A stretch of DNA of 64,000 nucleotides from Heliocidaris erythrogramma. Taxonomy: Eukaryota > Echinodermata > Echinoidea > Camarodonta > Echinometridae. The stretch lies in assembly GCA_025617745.1 (NCBI GenBank), contig CM046863.1, positions 5,075,015 through 5,139,014 of the forward strand, in the 5' to 3' direction. Below are positions 12,068 through 23,100 of this stretch, one piece after another; within the stretch, counting starts at the first letter, position 1; each line of letters opens with the position of its first letter. Below the pieces are notes generated by a model, which saw only the letters and a list, made by a program, of their open reading frames with translations, made no database searches and was not told where the DNA came from. The translations under genes and the position numbers were made by a program.

Positions 12068-13732
12068 TTACACACTGAAACTCCTCTTGTAGACAAAGAG
12101 CTTGTCTCCGTCACAAGCTACAAGTTTACCAGTAGGAGTTACGAGGCAACGGCTAATGTAGGAGGAGCGATCTGATTTCACGTATTCCATGATCCTCCTT
12201 GCCTGGATGTTACCATCACATGACACCTGATCAACTGCGTATCTACCCTCTTTATCCCTGTATGTGATGTAGAGTGTGTCTGTCAGTTTATCAACATAAC
12301 ACCATGACCCGACCCATTCATCACAGTGTATGACAGATTTCTCTTCTCCTGATCGTGAGATGACAGTGAATTCATCATCACCTGTCTGCACAACGATATC
12401 ACCTGATGACAAGACTTGTATCACATTACACACCCCATTGTCATGCACTGTAATAGTGTTCACTATCTTACCATCAGCTGGGTTGATGACGTAGATATTA
12501 GACTGATTGTACTGAGCGGCAAGGATCATCCCGTCCCTGTCAACATTAACGTACACTACACTATACAAGGGTATATTGCTCGGTATGGTGATGTCTCTAA
12601 TCACCTTCCATTGTCTGTCATAGAGAGTGATATATCCATCCAATGTGTTACCCGTGGATAATCCTCTCCCTTTGCCACATACTATCACGTTGCTGTCTAT
12701 GGAGGCACATGATGTAATATACATGTTACTCTCTCGTCCATTGACTTTCTCCGTGAGTTCACTGCTGAGATTTGTAACATAACATTCCTTGCCTCTGCCG
12801 TCCCACACACATATCTTATCATCACTGATCAAACCACGCACACATGGGTCATTAACGATCAATGGAATGTCGATTGACTTGACAAGCTCCCATTTGCCGA
12901 TATAGCCATCAATCCTCGCGTAGTGTTCCCCACCTACTTCACCCTCGACAAACTTCACTCTCTGAACTTCTCCCTGTATTCGGTCAAGACAGTCAACAAC
13001 ATCTTGATGAACATTTCCATTCAAACTCTCATCAAGTGATGCAATTACTTGAGGAGCTTCATTCACTAATGTTTTATCATCTTGTTTGATCCGTGTAATC
13101 TTGGAACTCATATTATCCATAGTGCCGATAGCGCGCTGGTTTTTACTTTTAAGATCTTCCATCGTTTTGTCAACCACGTCTTTGATTGTCTTTGTCTCTG
13201 ACATAAGTTTTGTTTGGGTTTCTTCAATAATTTGTTGCTGCTGTTCTGCTTCTTCGTTACAAGCTTTGATCCGGTTGTCCCTCTTCTCGTTGATGATTCG
13301 TATTTCCTCATCCGCCTCCTCGTTGATCAAACGAATCTTCTCCTGCTCTTGGTCTTTCACAGTCTTTAGTTTGCCCTCGTAGGTGGCGTTAACCTCATCA
13401 TTGACTGACTGAAAATGGTTGGTTGTGGAAGTTGCAATGGACTCTATTTGAGTGCCTAGCGTTTGCAATAGTTCCTTCATTTCCTGTATTTCTTCCTGTT
13501 TGTCTTCTAACCTTCTCCGTATCTGTAAGATGACATCCTCGATGTCGTCTAGTTTACAAGGTTTCTGACAGTGCTCTTTGATTGCACATCGGTCACAGAT
13601 ATACGCTTTGTGTTGTTTACAGTAAAATGAGATTGGCTCAGCGTGTATGTCACATGACCATGCCATGTCATGACCTTTTCTAGTATGTAGCAGAATTTTT
13701 TCCTCTCGCTCTTCCGGGAACCTGTACGCCAT
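12068..13732 (-). CDS. B-box zinc finger, coiled-coil, propeller-like protein (TRIM-related, no RING)
   Basis: A single-exon coding sequence of 554 residues. The start at 13732 (ATG GCG) is preferred; the longer frame upstream begins with TTG. Residues 27-59 form a type-2 B-box: C27, H30, C38, H41, C46, C49 and H54 are in place, but the expected last His is not, and C55 or C59 may substitute. Residues about 65-215 are heptad-rich and charged (coiled coil). Residues about 240-554 contain repeated beta-strand-like blocks ('ISDDKICVWDGRGKECYVTN', 'NIYVINPADGKIVNTI', 'LVTPTGKLVACDGDKLFVYK') that fit an NHL/WD-like propeller. TRIM relatives act as oligomeric scaffolds in signalling and innate immunity; without a RING, ligase activity is unlikely. 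Large families of such genes are known in sea urchins and lancelets. The specific role is unknown. A CAG/GTAAAT site near 13758 could mark a 5' UTR intron boundary. Confidence 0.85.
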   Translation of the reverse strand: MAYRFPEEREEKILLHTRKGHDMAWSCDIHAEPISFYCKQHKAYICDRCAIKEHCQKPCKLDDIEDVILQIRRRLEDKQEEIQEMKELLQTLGTQIESIATSTTNHFQSVNDEVNATYEGKLKTVKDQEQEKIRLINEEADEEIRIINEKRDNRIKACNEEAEQQQQIIEETQTKLMSETKTIKDVVDKTMEDLKSKNQRAIGTMDNMSSKITRIKQDDKTLVNEAPQVIASLDESLNGNVHQDVVDCLDRIQGEVQRVKFVEGEVGGEHYARIDGYIGKWELVKSIDIPLIVNDPCVRGLISDDKICVWDGRGKECYVTNLSSELTEKVNGRESNMYITSCASIDSNVIVCGKGRGLSTGNTLDGYITLYDRQWKVIRDITIPSNIPLYSVVYVNVDRDGMILAAQYNQSNIYVINPADGKIVNTITVHDNGVCNVIQVLSSGDIVVQTGDDEFTVISRSGEEKSVIHCDEWVGSWCYVDKLTDTLYITYRDKEGRYAVDQVSCDGNIQARRIMEYVKSDRSSYISRCLVTPTGKLVACDGDKLFVYKRSFSV

Positions 13733-13828
13733 AATGAAGTACAAATCCAGCGATTTACCTGCATCGTTAAAGATTATGTAAATTCAATTAGAGAAGACAC
13801 AATGAAACTTGGAGAGAAAGGAAACTGA

Positions 13829-13869
13829 TTTTTTTTTTTTTTTTTTTTTTTTTTGGGGGGGGGGGGGAT
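13829..13869. repeat. Poly-T/poly-G tract
   Basis: A long T-run passes directly into a run of about 13 G, just upstream of the minus-strand B-box gene. Confidence 0.9.
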
Positions 13870-14939
13870 AAGGCGAGAATGGGAGAGAACAAGAAACGCA
13901 AACAGGGAAACATGGCCACACATGTGATATTCAGGCATACTATTACATTATCTTTTACTCCTGTGTTATGTTTATAAGTATTTGGTTTTCTTAAAGGAGC
14001 TACTCGGAGATGTACAAAGACATCAAAATGCAATAAATTTGGTATCAACGGAAAGGGGAGGATGCCCTAAAACATTCCATCAACATTCGAAATCCATAGG
14101 TGTTCATAAATTAATATTATTGTGTTTCAAATGTGGGCCGAAACATTCGCATATTTTCGCCCCGCGAGGAGTTTCTTTTTCAACCCTGGAAATGTGACGT
14201 CATACACGGGACGAGTCCTGTCTAAGCAGACGATGTCCCATAACATCTTACACATTTTTCAGTGCCTGTTTTGTCATCTCCTCTTCATTTATTTCTCTTA
14301 CTTGACTAGCGTCAGTCTTAATGTTAGTCTGTTGCCTCACTCTTAACTTCGTGTATGGTATTATTTTGATGAAAATTGCAGCGTTAAAAAAATAAAGGAA
14401 TCAGTCACTTGTAAACAAAATAAGACGCCATTGTATTTTCAGCTGCTTGCACCGGGGCATGTTCGGTGTTTCAAGAGGGAACGAATACCATCTATGCTAT
14501 TATTCGGAGGGCTTTTCAATTTGAAAATGAGGTTTATTTCATTGATCATTGACCCTTCTCCTGTGTATTTGCAATCAAACGGATTTAGTTATCAGAATCA
14601 GTTCACTTTCCCTTTTAGAATGGTGTGAAATAAGGTCATGTTTAAATGTACCAAACTCTTTATAATTTGATAAATAATTGCATTGCAATTACGTTCATTC
14701 ATTATAGGACGTCGTCTGCTTAAGCAGGATTGGTCTCAAGTGTGACGACATCAAAACATCGCTATATTTCTGGCGAATCCTCGGATATTCCAGATGCTTA
14801 GAAGAGCTTTTATTTATGTTGTTTTTATAATCATCAGATACGCAGTTGACATAAAACTTGTAAGATTGCCATCTGTAGGCTTCCCAGTTTCTCGTGATAC
14901 ATTAATTGCCATTATTTGTGATTTTCGTTGGATAGCTAC
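13870..14939. other. Spacer upstream of the B-box gene
   Basis: No gene recognised. Inverted words near 14206-14235 and 14707-14760 (CAGACGA / TCGTCTGCTTAAGCAGGA, and GTGACGTC/GTGACGACATC) suggest a degraded foldback element of about 600 bp. The promoter of the B-box gene should lie in the first few hundred bases, but no TATA box is obvious. Confidence 0.4.
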
Positions 14940-15604
14940 TTTAATGTAAGTTATTTACTTACAAATAGTTTACAGGATTAATCTGTTGCGATGAGAAATT
15001 ATTTACCATCAGCAAACGATGTAGAACAGTGTACTGCAGTGTACAGTTCGGTTGTATGCATTTGATAAGCATAAGTACATTTAGTCTTTTGTATCTTGTA
15101 TCGTTTCCTCTTGAAATATATTAGATAGTTATGATGTACTGAAAGTAATTCCATATAATTTAAGAACGTGTAACTCACACTAAATAATCAATGTAGCGCG
15201 TTTCTCAGTCTTCACTTATTATCTATTACATTATTTATATTACATTATCCTTTAATCCTGATTTATAATAATTACAAATACATCCTACTATTAATGTAAG
15301 TTATGTACTTACAAAGAGTTTGCAGGATTAATCTGTTGCGATGAGAAATTCTTTACCATCAGCAAACGATGTAGAACAGTTTACTGCAGTGTACAGTTTG
15401 GTTGTATGCATTTGATAGACGGGGTGCAGTGCATAGATCTATTGTGAAATAACGGGTATTTTCCAGCAACGCAATACATATGGATCGGTGCACAAACTAA
15501 AAAAAATAGCAAATACCAGGTATTATGTAAATAATCCATTATTGGAAAATTAGAAGTTCAATGCGTTGTGTTAGTCTTAAGTACGGAGTTTGCGTGTTAA
15601 AAAA
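14940..15604. repeat. Tandem duplication of repeat Y
   Basis: TTAATGTAAGTTATKTACTT followed by ACAAAKAGTTTRCAGG and repeat Y occurs at 14940 and again at 15290, a 350-bp offset. The first copy stops after about 140 bases; the second runs to 15604 and matches 291-580. The linker between copies shares GTTTCTCAGTCTTCACTTAT with position 210. Confidence 0.75.
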
Positions 15605-15649
15605 CCATATGAATTTGTTAACCCCGATTTCTTCAATCTATTTGACACA

Positions 15650-15985
15650 TTAAAGGGAGCGACAAGTCGCAATCTATGGGCGGTTTTACTGTTGGCTGCT
15701 CGTTTCTCTGGATCAAAGTTCAAAGCGACTTCAATTTATCGCGCGCAGCTAATAAAAGTTCGCACATTGACCCGGATTTGAGTAAACAAGATCGCCCGTT
15801 CTTTATTCCAGTATTTGAATCTCATTGGTCGGTTACGTATGTAGGGATTCGAGTTAACGATCAAGCGAGGAATGCGGCAATAACATTCATTCGGTAGCGC
15901 ACGATTGGACCTGATTGTATCCGAATTTCCCCGAGTCAGGCCAACTGGTCAGGCCCATGGATTACGACTTGCCAGTCCCTTTTAA
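15650..15985. mobile_element. TTAA-bounded MITE, family 1, copy A
   Basis: 336 bp with imperfect terminal inverted repeats TTAAAGGGAGCGACAAGTCG / GACTTGCCAGTCCCTTTTAA. The whole element recurs inverted at 22791-23091 inside an intron of the release factor gene. TTAA at both ends suggests a TTAA target. An open frame crosses it but is not shared as a protein between the copies. Confidence 0.85.
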
Positions 15986-16011
15986 CCTGATTACAAATTT
16001 ACTTATATTGG

Positions 16012-16832
16012 AAGGTGTAATATATTCCTACTTATTGGCCTAAATCATTTTCTAATAAGATATCAGAAAAGGGTATAAATAAAGATATTCCAACACCCGG
16101 TATCGTCTCCTACTTATTTACATGGGGGCTGCCATTTTCTTGCTGATTTGGAGTTGTAAATGAACCATTGAGAAATGTTCCAGTCAGGAAGATATTTTGA
16201 ATCCAAATCCTAAATTGATTTTCTTCATTACCTAAAATCCCATATGTGACGGAAAATATAAAGTGGGTGTTTACATGTATTATAAAAATTAAATCTTTAT
16301 AATGATACTTTTAAACTGGTTTTGCTTAACAAAAATCTATTTTCTTGGGTTTGCCAAACAGAGCAGAACATAATATATGCAGCATGCATTCTGACTTTTC
16401 AAGTCCATTATCCGAAAGCAGGTGAATGCATAGTTTGCCGCTATAGATGCTCAGGGAAGAAGCATCCATAAAATTTGAATTAATTTGCTCCGTCCCATAC
16501 CTCCAGTATCGAGAAAATAGATTTCTATTAAGCGAATATCGATTTTCAACAGAAATATATAAGGAAATCTTCAGTTTAAAAATGAATTGACATATCTATT
16601 CTATATTTTAAATCTCAAATGGGTTTTTAATTTTGAAAAAGGCAATTGAGCATTTGGATTAAGAAAATCTTCTTGTACACATAAACAAAATGGCAGCCCC
16701 CATGTGCTGCTAGCAGACGACACATATTGCTAGCAGATGGTAAATTTTGCTCAGAAAAATTTGATTCGTATCGATCTCGTATATTTTGACGCGAAGCCAT
16801 ATAGTCTAACAAGTAGGAATAAATAACACCTT
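16012..16832. mobile_element. Foldback-type repeat with two nested inverted pairs
   Basis: Outer pair: AAGGTGTAATATATTCCTAC at the left and its near inverse near 16808-16832. Inner pair: CATGGGGGCTGCCATTTT at 16121 and its inverse at 16688. No transposase frame. It begins only 27 bases after the preceding MITE. Confidence 0.6.
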
Positions 16833-17261
16833 TGAACACTATCGTCTTTATTTTTGAGCGTAATTCTCCTTTAATTGTTGAAGGGAGTCTCTCTGAGTCG
16901 AGAGAGCAAAGTGTTTACATGCATTGTCTTGGCAAAAGACGATGGTGTCAGCACTGGTACCCCAGTACATATCAATCCATAATATGCTGACTTATCCACG
17001 GGACCAGCGAAATCATTTTATCTCACGAAGTCTTTTTTTTTGTGCTCATTGAATGCTTGATAAAAATCAGATTTCATTTAATTGAAACCATCTTTGCATT
17101 CTTGTTCTATCAAAGATCTGCTTGCAGTCTTTTTTCTACCTTACACACAACAACAACACACTTACCTTGATATGTAGTTGTTGCAATCCACTGAATATAT
17201 ACACTATCATGCACTAAATTCAGATTTTTACAAATCAACAGAATGGACGCTCATGTGCCGT
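16833..17261. other. Stretch with no recognised feature
   Basis: Non-coding by eye, with no paired repeat found. Confidence 0.4.
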
Positions 17262-17466
17262 GATTGAAAATAAAGAATGATATCAATCGCGTGCGAAGCA
17301 GGCTTATATGGTAGCACTTATAGCTCACAATATTTGCAGAGAGAAGTTAACATTATTTACATATCGGGAGATTATATTGCTTATGTATACTTAGAATTGT
17401 CATTCTAATGAGTTATCATCTTTTTGATTTTTAACAATAGTGATAGTTTGAACATAAATTGATAAG
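17262..17466. repeat. Dispersed repeat X, second copy
   Basis: Near-identical to 1-210 in the same orientation and positioned after repeat Y rather than before it. Confidence 0.75.
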
Positions 17467-18417
17467 AACGAATCAAGCTGAATCAAACTGGACCAATAGG
17501 CTTAAAATTGATAGTTTAAATATCGGATTCCTTTTTATGGTTATGGAATGATGTAGAAATAAATTAATGATAAATTGCAATTATAATCATTTGATGTCTC
17601 TTGGAGACAAGGCTAGTGTTTATAAAAGCGTATTTTATTCTAGGTTTAAGCTGGTTGGTGTGTAGTTCACCAATTTATGGAGCTCCAAGTGTGATACTGA
17701 TACCCCTCCTTCATATTTGGAATTACAAGCCCTATTCAATGTCCGGAATTATGAACCCTTTTTCATTTTCTGAATTATGAAAATTTGGAAAAACGACATG
17801 TACCGTAACCAAAATCGCCATGTTAGGCAAGCCACACAACCAAATAAACAGTGAAGAATCAGTGAAGTACATAATTACATGTATTCATAAATGGAACTGA
17901 ATTAAGCCTTATTACGCACATGAAAAATACATTTACACTTGTACCATTAAAATGTTGCAGAATGAACATTGTACTTTCAATAATGAAAGAAATTCATATT
18001 TCAGGTTGGAAAAGTATGCACATTTCAAATTCATTTTCAACTGATTATCGTATAAATTTATTGATGAAGAATAATGAAACATTTCGTAAATACAAGATAC
18101 AGTACTAACACATTCTAATTAAATACTAAAGGAGGATTACAAATTATATTTTGCTTACTTCAAAATTTCACCTTGCAAATTTCTGTATTACATAACTTTG
18201 ATGTTCACAATTTTCACTTGCTTGATTTTAAGAGTTTCTTCCTGTAAATTAAAGCTTATAAAGCTTTGTAAAGTCACATATACAAGTACATGGTGTGAAC
18301 TATTTCTACGTTTTATTAATAGTATAATCATGTCCCAATCTATGTAGATTGATTGACCTTGGAGACCTGTAACTTTTGGTAAATGTTTTGGAAATAAAAC
18401 CATGTCTTTTTATGATG
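17467..18417. other. Stretch with no recognised feature
   Basis: AT-rich sequence, no supported gene or repeat. Confidence 0.4.
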
Positions 18418-18490
18418 ATAATAATAATAGGTAATAATGGCTTCTTATATAGAGTGCTCATATCCACTACGCTGTGGGGCTCAACTTGTT
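18418..18490 (-). repeat. SINE 3'-tail fragment
   Basis: The reverse complement reads GTGGATATGAGCACTCTATATAAG...CATTATTACC, close to the tail at 54585-54645 (GGTGGATATGAGCGCTATATAAATATCC). The head is absent. Confidence 0.5.
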
Positions 18491-18639
18491 AGTACATTGG
18501 AACTCACTATAACAAGGACCTTGGAACCGTGAAAATTAACTTGTTATATCAGGAATCTCCTTAAAGGGAATCTTGAGTTCTGGGAAAGGAGAAAAATCGT
18601 CAGTTTGGAAGAACATCATAGTAGAAACATCCCCTGACA

Positions 18640-18780
18640 AAGATTGCTATTCAAATGTTTTTATATTCGATATATGACTAGAAATAGCTGAAATGTTCGG
18701 GCCGAACATTCATGCCACTTTTGTGTGTAGTCCCATATACCCATTTCTGTGTGCAGTACATGTGCTTTTCAGCGAGATTG
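18640..18780. repeat. Dispersed repeat P, copy 1
   Basis: Contains AAATAGCTGAAATGTTCGGG and CGAACATTCATG. The inverse occurs at 59265-59330. Confidence 0.5.
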
Positions 18781-19042
18781 GGTGAAATTCTCATCTATTT
18801 TGATGATTTCAAAACAACACAGTATAAAACAATTCTTATGTAGACATGGTCAACCTTTCCCAATTACTCTTACCAATTACAGTTTCTTTCACAATGTATC
18901 ACATGACCAGAACTCAACTTTATCTTTAATATATCAGAGCTCTTTATAATGAGCATCCACTGTACACATGTGTACCAATATTTTCAAACAAAACAGGTAT
19001 AACAATCTTGTTGACTTATTGTTACTCCTCCCGTCCTTTCAC

Positions 19043-19265
19043 CACTTAACCCTTTCAGGACAGGAATTATTTAAGGGCTAAAGTGATCACATTTTGTTCT
19101 TCAAATTGGCAACAATAATACATGTATTTTTCTGTTAGTGCTACATGGTTCTAATAAGGTGTAATGTCTTTGAAAACAACATGGTTAGATATTTTGTCGA
19201 TTAGTTGAAAAGTTTTGATGAAAAACAATGATTTTGAACCTCGCTTGTCACCATCAGCTTTGCTG
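19043..19265. repeat. Dispersed repeat with CCCTTTCAGGACAGGAATTA, copy 1
   Basis: About 210 bases match 28058-28262 in the same orientation, with indels. Both copies end with AACAATGATTTTGAACCTC. A third, more diverged trace lies near 61950-62110. Confidence 0.75.
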
Positions 19266-19311
19266 GCACAAGTTGGCCATTGCAACAATAAGCCAATTCG
19301 TAAATTAATAC

Positions 19312-19572
19312 CGATGTGTTGGCTCAGTCAGTAGAGCGTCCGCCTCACAATCGGGAGGTCGTGGGTTCGAACCTCGGCCGCGTCATACCAAAAGACGTTA
19401 AAAGATGGGAGTTGCTGCTACCTTGTTTGGCGTTCAACAATTGAAGGGATAGAGCAACGTCGATCTGGCGCTGCACAGTGGCTGCCGGGCCCACGATCAA
19501 TTGGGCAAAAAGAATTTCCATTTCGGTTAATAAAATTTGGAGTGGACTTTAATTGGATTATATATATATATG
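19312..19572 (+). mobile_element. tRNA-derived SINE
   Basis: The head has a pol III A box (TGGCTCAGTCAGTAGAGC) and B box (GGTTCGAACCTC) spaced as in a tRNA, then about 170 bases of unrelated body ending in a (TA)n tail. Acceptor-stem pairing is poor, so it is a SINE and not a tRNA gene. It lies just downstream of the release factor gene's 3' end. Confidence 0.8.
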
Positions 19573-19575
19573 TGT

Positions 19576-19760
19576 TTATCATGACCCTGAAATGTCCCCA
19601 ATTTATATGCCCATGTGCATTTGTTTTGGTGTACGCGCTACTTGTTTAACAACTAAAACCATACTGGTGCGCTTAACATAGTGCACACACTGTAAAAGCG
19701 TATAAAGGTCAACTGTTCAAATGACCTTTATCTGCACATGCGCAAATTGTAATTACGCAC
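19576..19760. repeat. Dispersed repeat Q, copy 1
   Basis: Matches the reverse complement of 59665-59850: CATGACCCTGAAATG, GCTACTTGTT and TATAAAGGTCAACTGT occur in the same order. It follows the SINE directly. Confidence 0.7.
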
Positions 19761-19802
19761 TGGTTTATTATTAAAAATGACCAGTGACCCGGAAGTTCAT
19801 CT

Positions 19803-20155
19803 TTAACTATTTCTGTTGTTGTAAACTTCTAGAATCCTCTCTCTGACTTCTTGGCTCTCCTCGCCTTCCATACAACTTATCACCATGTCGTCTAAGAGTT
19901 CAGAACCCAAGAGATACTCTGGCACACCGTGAATGCTGCGCGTGATGCGATGGTCCGTGACCCTGTCCTGCTGATAGTTATAGGTGCGTATCTTCTCAGA
20001 GCGCCCTCCTGAGCCGACCTGAGACCGGCGGAGGGATCGCTCCGAACTGGTCTGCTCTTCAATGACGCGGCTGTAGATACGAGTCTCGAGCATTGTCATG
20101 GCGATGGAACGATTCTTGTGCTGGGAACGTTCTTGCTGACTTTCAGCAGAAATGC
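19803..20155 (-). CDS. MTRF1L: MTRF1L exon 7 (C-terminal domain)
   Basis: Acceptor ATTAG|GC at 20156. The exon completes a Gly codon after 'HLPT' and encodes the '[10 protein letters not shown]' stretch, the '[20 protein letters not shown]' signature and the tail, with TAA at 19805-19803. The frame from 20099 lacks the first 18 codons, which the splice model supplies. Confidence 0.92.
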
Positions 20156-23100
20156 CTAATGTATTTGAAGATCAGAGAAAAAAGCACATATTTTTTTCCC
20201 ATTCTTCCATCTCAAAATGATTTTCTAAATGTTAATGAAGCAGGCTAAGGCCTGAAGGGCTAATTATTTTTACACATTAAAAATCAATTTAAAGTTCAAG
20301 ACAACTGCTATAATGTAATTATAAATCAAAATGATACAAACGATAAAATACATTTTTGAGAATAACTTAACTTAGAACAGAAAAGATACAGGTCTCATGG
20401 ACCACTGGTCTTTTGCACATTCACAAAAGTCAACATAATCCCACAAGACTAAATTTGTCAGCCTGGTGGGCTATCGATCTTGTGAACAGACAGGAAAGTT
20501 TTCAATATGCACATATGCAAGATCAACATTGTTGGTCTTGTGGGCGTCTTGTGGGCTGGGTTGTAGCCACATGTATGAACAGGGCTATAGAATTACCTGT
20601 TGGGAGATGAGTAATTCTCACAGCACTGTCGGTTGTGTTCACATGCTGTCCACCTGCTCCACTAGCTTTTTTGGTCTCCACTCTTAGATCTTTAGGATCC
20701 AGTTTCAGATCAATCTAGAATGAAAAGAAATTGGTCATTTTAATCGGGTTCCTTTGCTTACTCAAAATCAAGTGTACCACGTGAGCTACAACTTGTTCAC
20801 CTATTCTTGTTTTCAATATATAGAAAATAAAATGAATTTTCAGAATTTGTCAGTTTTCAGTGTATATCAATGGTAAGTAGAGGAGATAAATTTATTGGGA
20901 AAATGACATGAACATGAAGCTATTACAGAACTATTACAATGATTTATTCAGTAGTATGGATGGAGTCCCCTCCTTCACACAAAAATCGATAGAGCAAAAG
21001 AACAATATATGTAAAATTTGAATGGCAAATTAAGATACATTAGAAACTTGTTATTACGAGCTCCGATAAAACAAGATTCCTGATATAACGAGGTAATTTT
21101 CTTGGTCCCAAGGTCCTCGTTATATTGAGTTTCCACTGCAAAGGTTTCTTCATTAAACAAAGGTCCTCAAAGTCTATTAACTTATGTGGTTGCTATCAGA
21201 TAGTAACATGAACCACAATATGATGTAAGATAGAAATTTAAAGAACACTGTTACAAAAAAACAAACAAACTAGAATATCACTGAAGGTGATTAATACCCC
21301 TGCCCCAATGTGTGTGCCAAATTTCCTGAACATTGCTCTAAAAATGAGGAAATGGTTTGATGTGCAATATTTTCCCGTTTTATTACCATATGTCGTTACC
21401 ATGGCAAGTTGGCAACACAGTTTCTGACACATTCCAAAAATATGTCTTGCACATCTCCATCCCAAGACAAATGTGTATGGCGAATTTCATGAGCATTGCC
21501 TGAAAAATGAGGAAGTAGATAGATGCGTAAGATTTGTAATGGACCGACTGGCCGCCTGACCGACCGTACGCTAATTCCAATATACCCCATTCAAACTTTG
21601 TTTGACGGGGATATAAAAGCTCAGGGGCGGATACAGGATTTTCAGAAAGGGGGGGGCGCTCCGTTTGACAAAGCCAAACGGCCATCTAGGGGTCCAGGGG
21701 AATACTTTGTCAGACAAAACGGGGGGGGGGGGTCGCACTCCCCTTGCGCCCCCCCTCTGGATCCGCGTCTGAAGTTGTTGTTTGTTTCAACGGTATCTGT
21801 CATAAAAAGGTGATTCTACAATTCCCTCTTTTCTGTATTCTATTGTTATATTAGCCCTGATAAAGCGGAACCTCGTTATAACAAACTCCTTGGGACCAAG
21901 TAACCTCTCGATATCAAAACCTTGTTATGTCAGGACTAAAAAGCAGAATACAAAGAAGTGGGGCCGGCAAATCACCTTGTTATATATAACGAGAGTTTGC
22001 TATAAAAATGTTTTTTATAACAAGGTAAATAAAGAAACACACACATAAAAATGACCACATTTGCATAATTAATTAGCATAAATTTATAAAACATGGTAAT
22101 CTTTATAACTTTAACTATGCATTCTCGTACGTTTCATCATAAACTATGTGCACGCCAAATTTGAGATCTTATGGGGGGCCATCTCATCCTCCCGTCCCTC
22201 CCAGTCTTCAAAACCTCTCAAATTAGTAGGGTTAACTGTACCTCTTTAGGTTGTGGTAGCACCGCTATAGCCATGGTGCTGGTGTGTATACGCCCCTTGC
22301 TCTCTGTCTTGGGCACCCTCTGGACCCGGTGAACACCCGCTTCCTGTCTTAGAAGTCGGTATGCTTGGTCACCGCTGATGCTCACACTAGCATGCCTTAA
22401 ACCACCTGGGGAAAATTTAATAACAATAATAATCTGCATTTATATGGTGCCTTTTCCAGTTAGTAACTGCTCAAAGTGCTTTACAGTGTATGTATTATTA
22501 GCCCGGTTATTGGACTATTGGGTTATTCCACTCCACAGCGGAGCATTCCAGTCTGGCTGCCATTTTACAGGCGCACATATACTATTCCAGTCACAGTGAC
22601 ATTCACATCCTACCGGGTATCCATTTAACACCTGGGTGGAGAGTGGCAAATATTGATTAATGTCTTGCCAAAGGACATTAGTGCTGCGGCGGGACTTGAA
22701 CCGCGAACCATGTGATCCAGTCCGGTGACATATCCACTAGACGACACCTCTACTTTGCCTTACACAACCTGGGGAAAATATGAAAAGAGGTTAAAGGGAG
22801 TGGCAAGTCGTAATCCATGGGCCTGACCAGTTGGCCTGACTCGGGGAAATTCAGATACAATCAGGTCCAATCGTGCGCTACCGAAGGAATGTTATTGCCG
22901 AATTCCTCGCGTGATCGTTAACTCAAATCCCTACATACGTAACCGACCAATGAGATTCAAATAGTGGAATAAAGTGTGCGAACTTTTATTAGCTGCGCGC
23001 GATAAACTGAAGTCGCTTTGAACTTTGATCCAGAGAAAGGAGCAGCCAACTGTAAAACCGCCCATAGATTGCGACTTGTCGCTCCCTTTAATTGCTGATG

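Noticed and set aside
13086..13382. 98-codon plus-strand frame
   Set aside because: Antisense shadow of the B-box protein's coiled coil.
15590..15897. Short frames overlapping the TTAA MITE
   Set aside because: The frame is not kept in the inverted copy at 22.8-23.1 kb.
19314..19387. Functional tRNA gene
   Set aside because: Good A and B boxes but no closing acceptor stem and a SINE body behind it.
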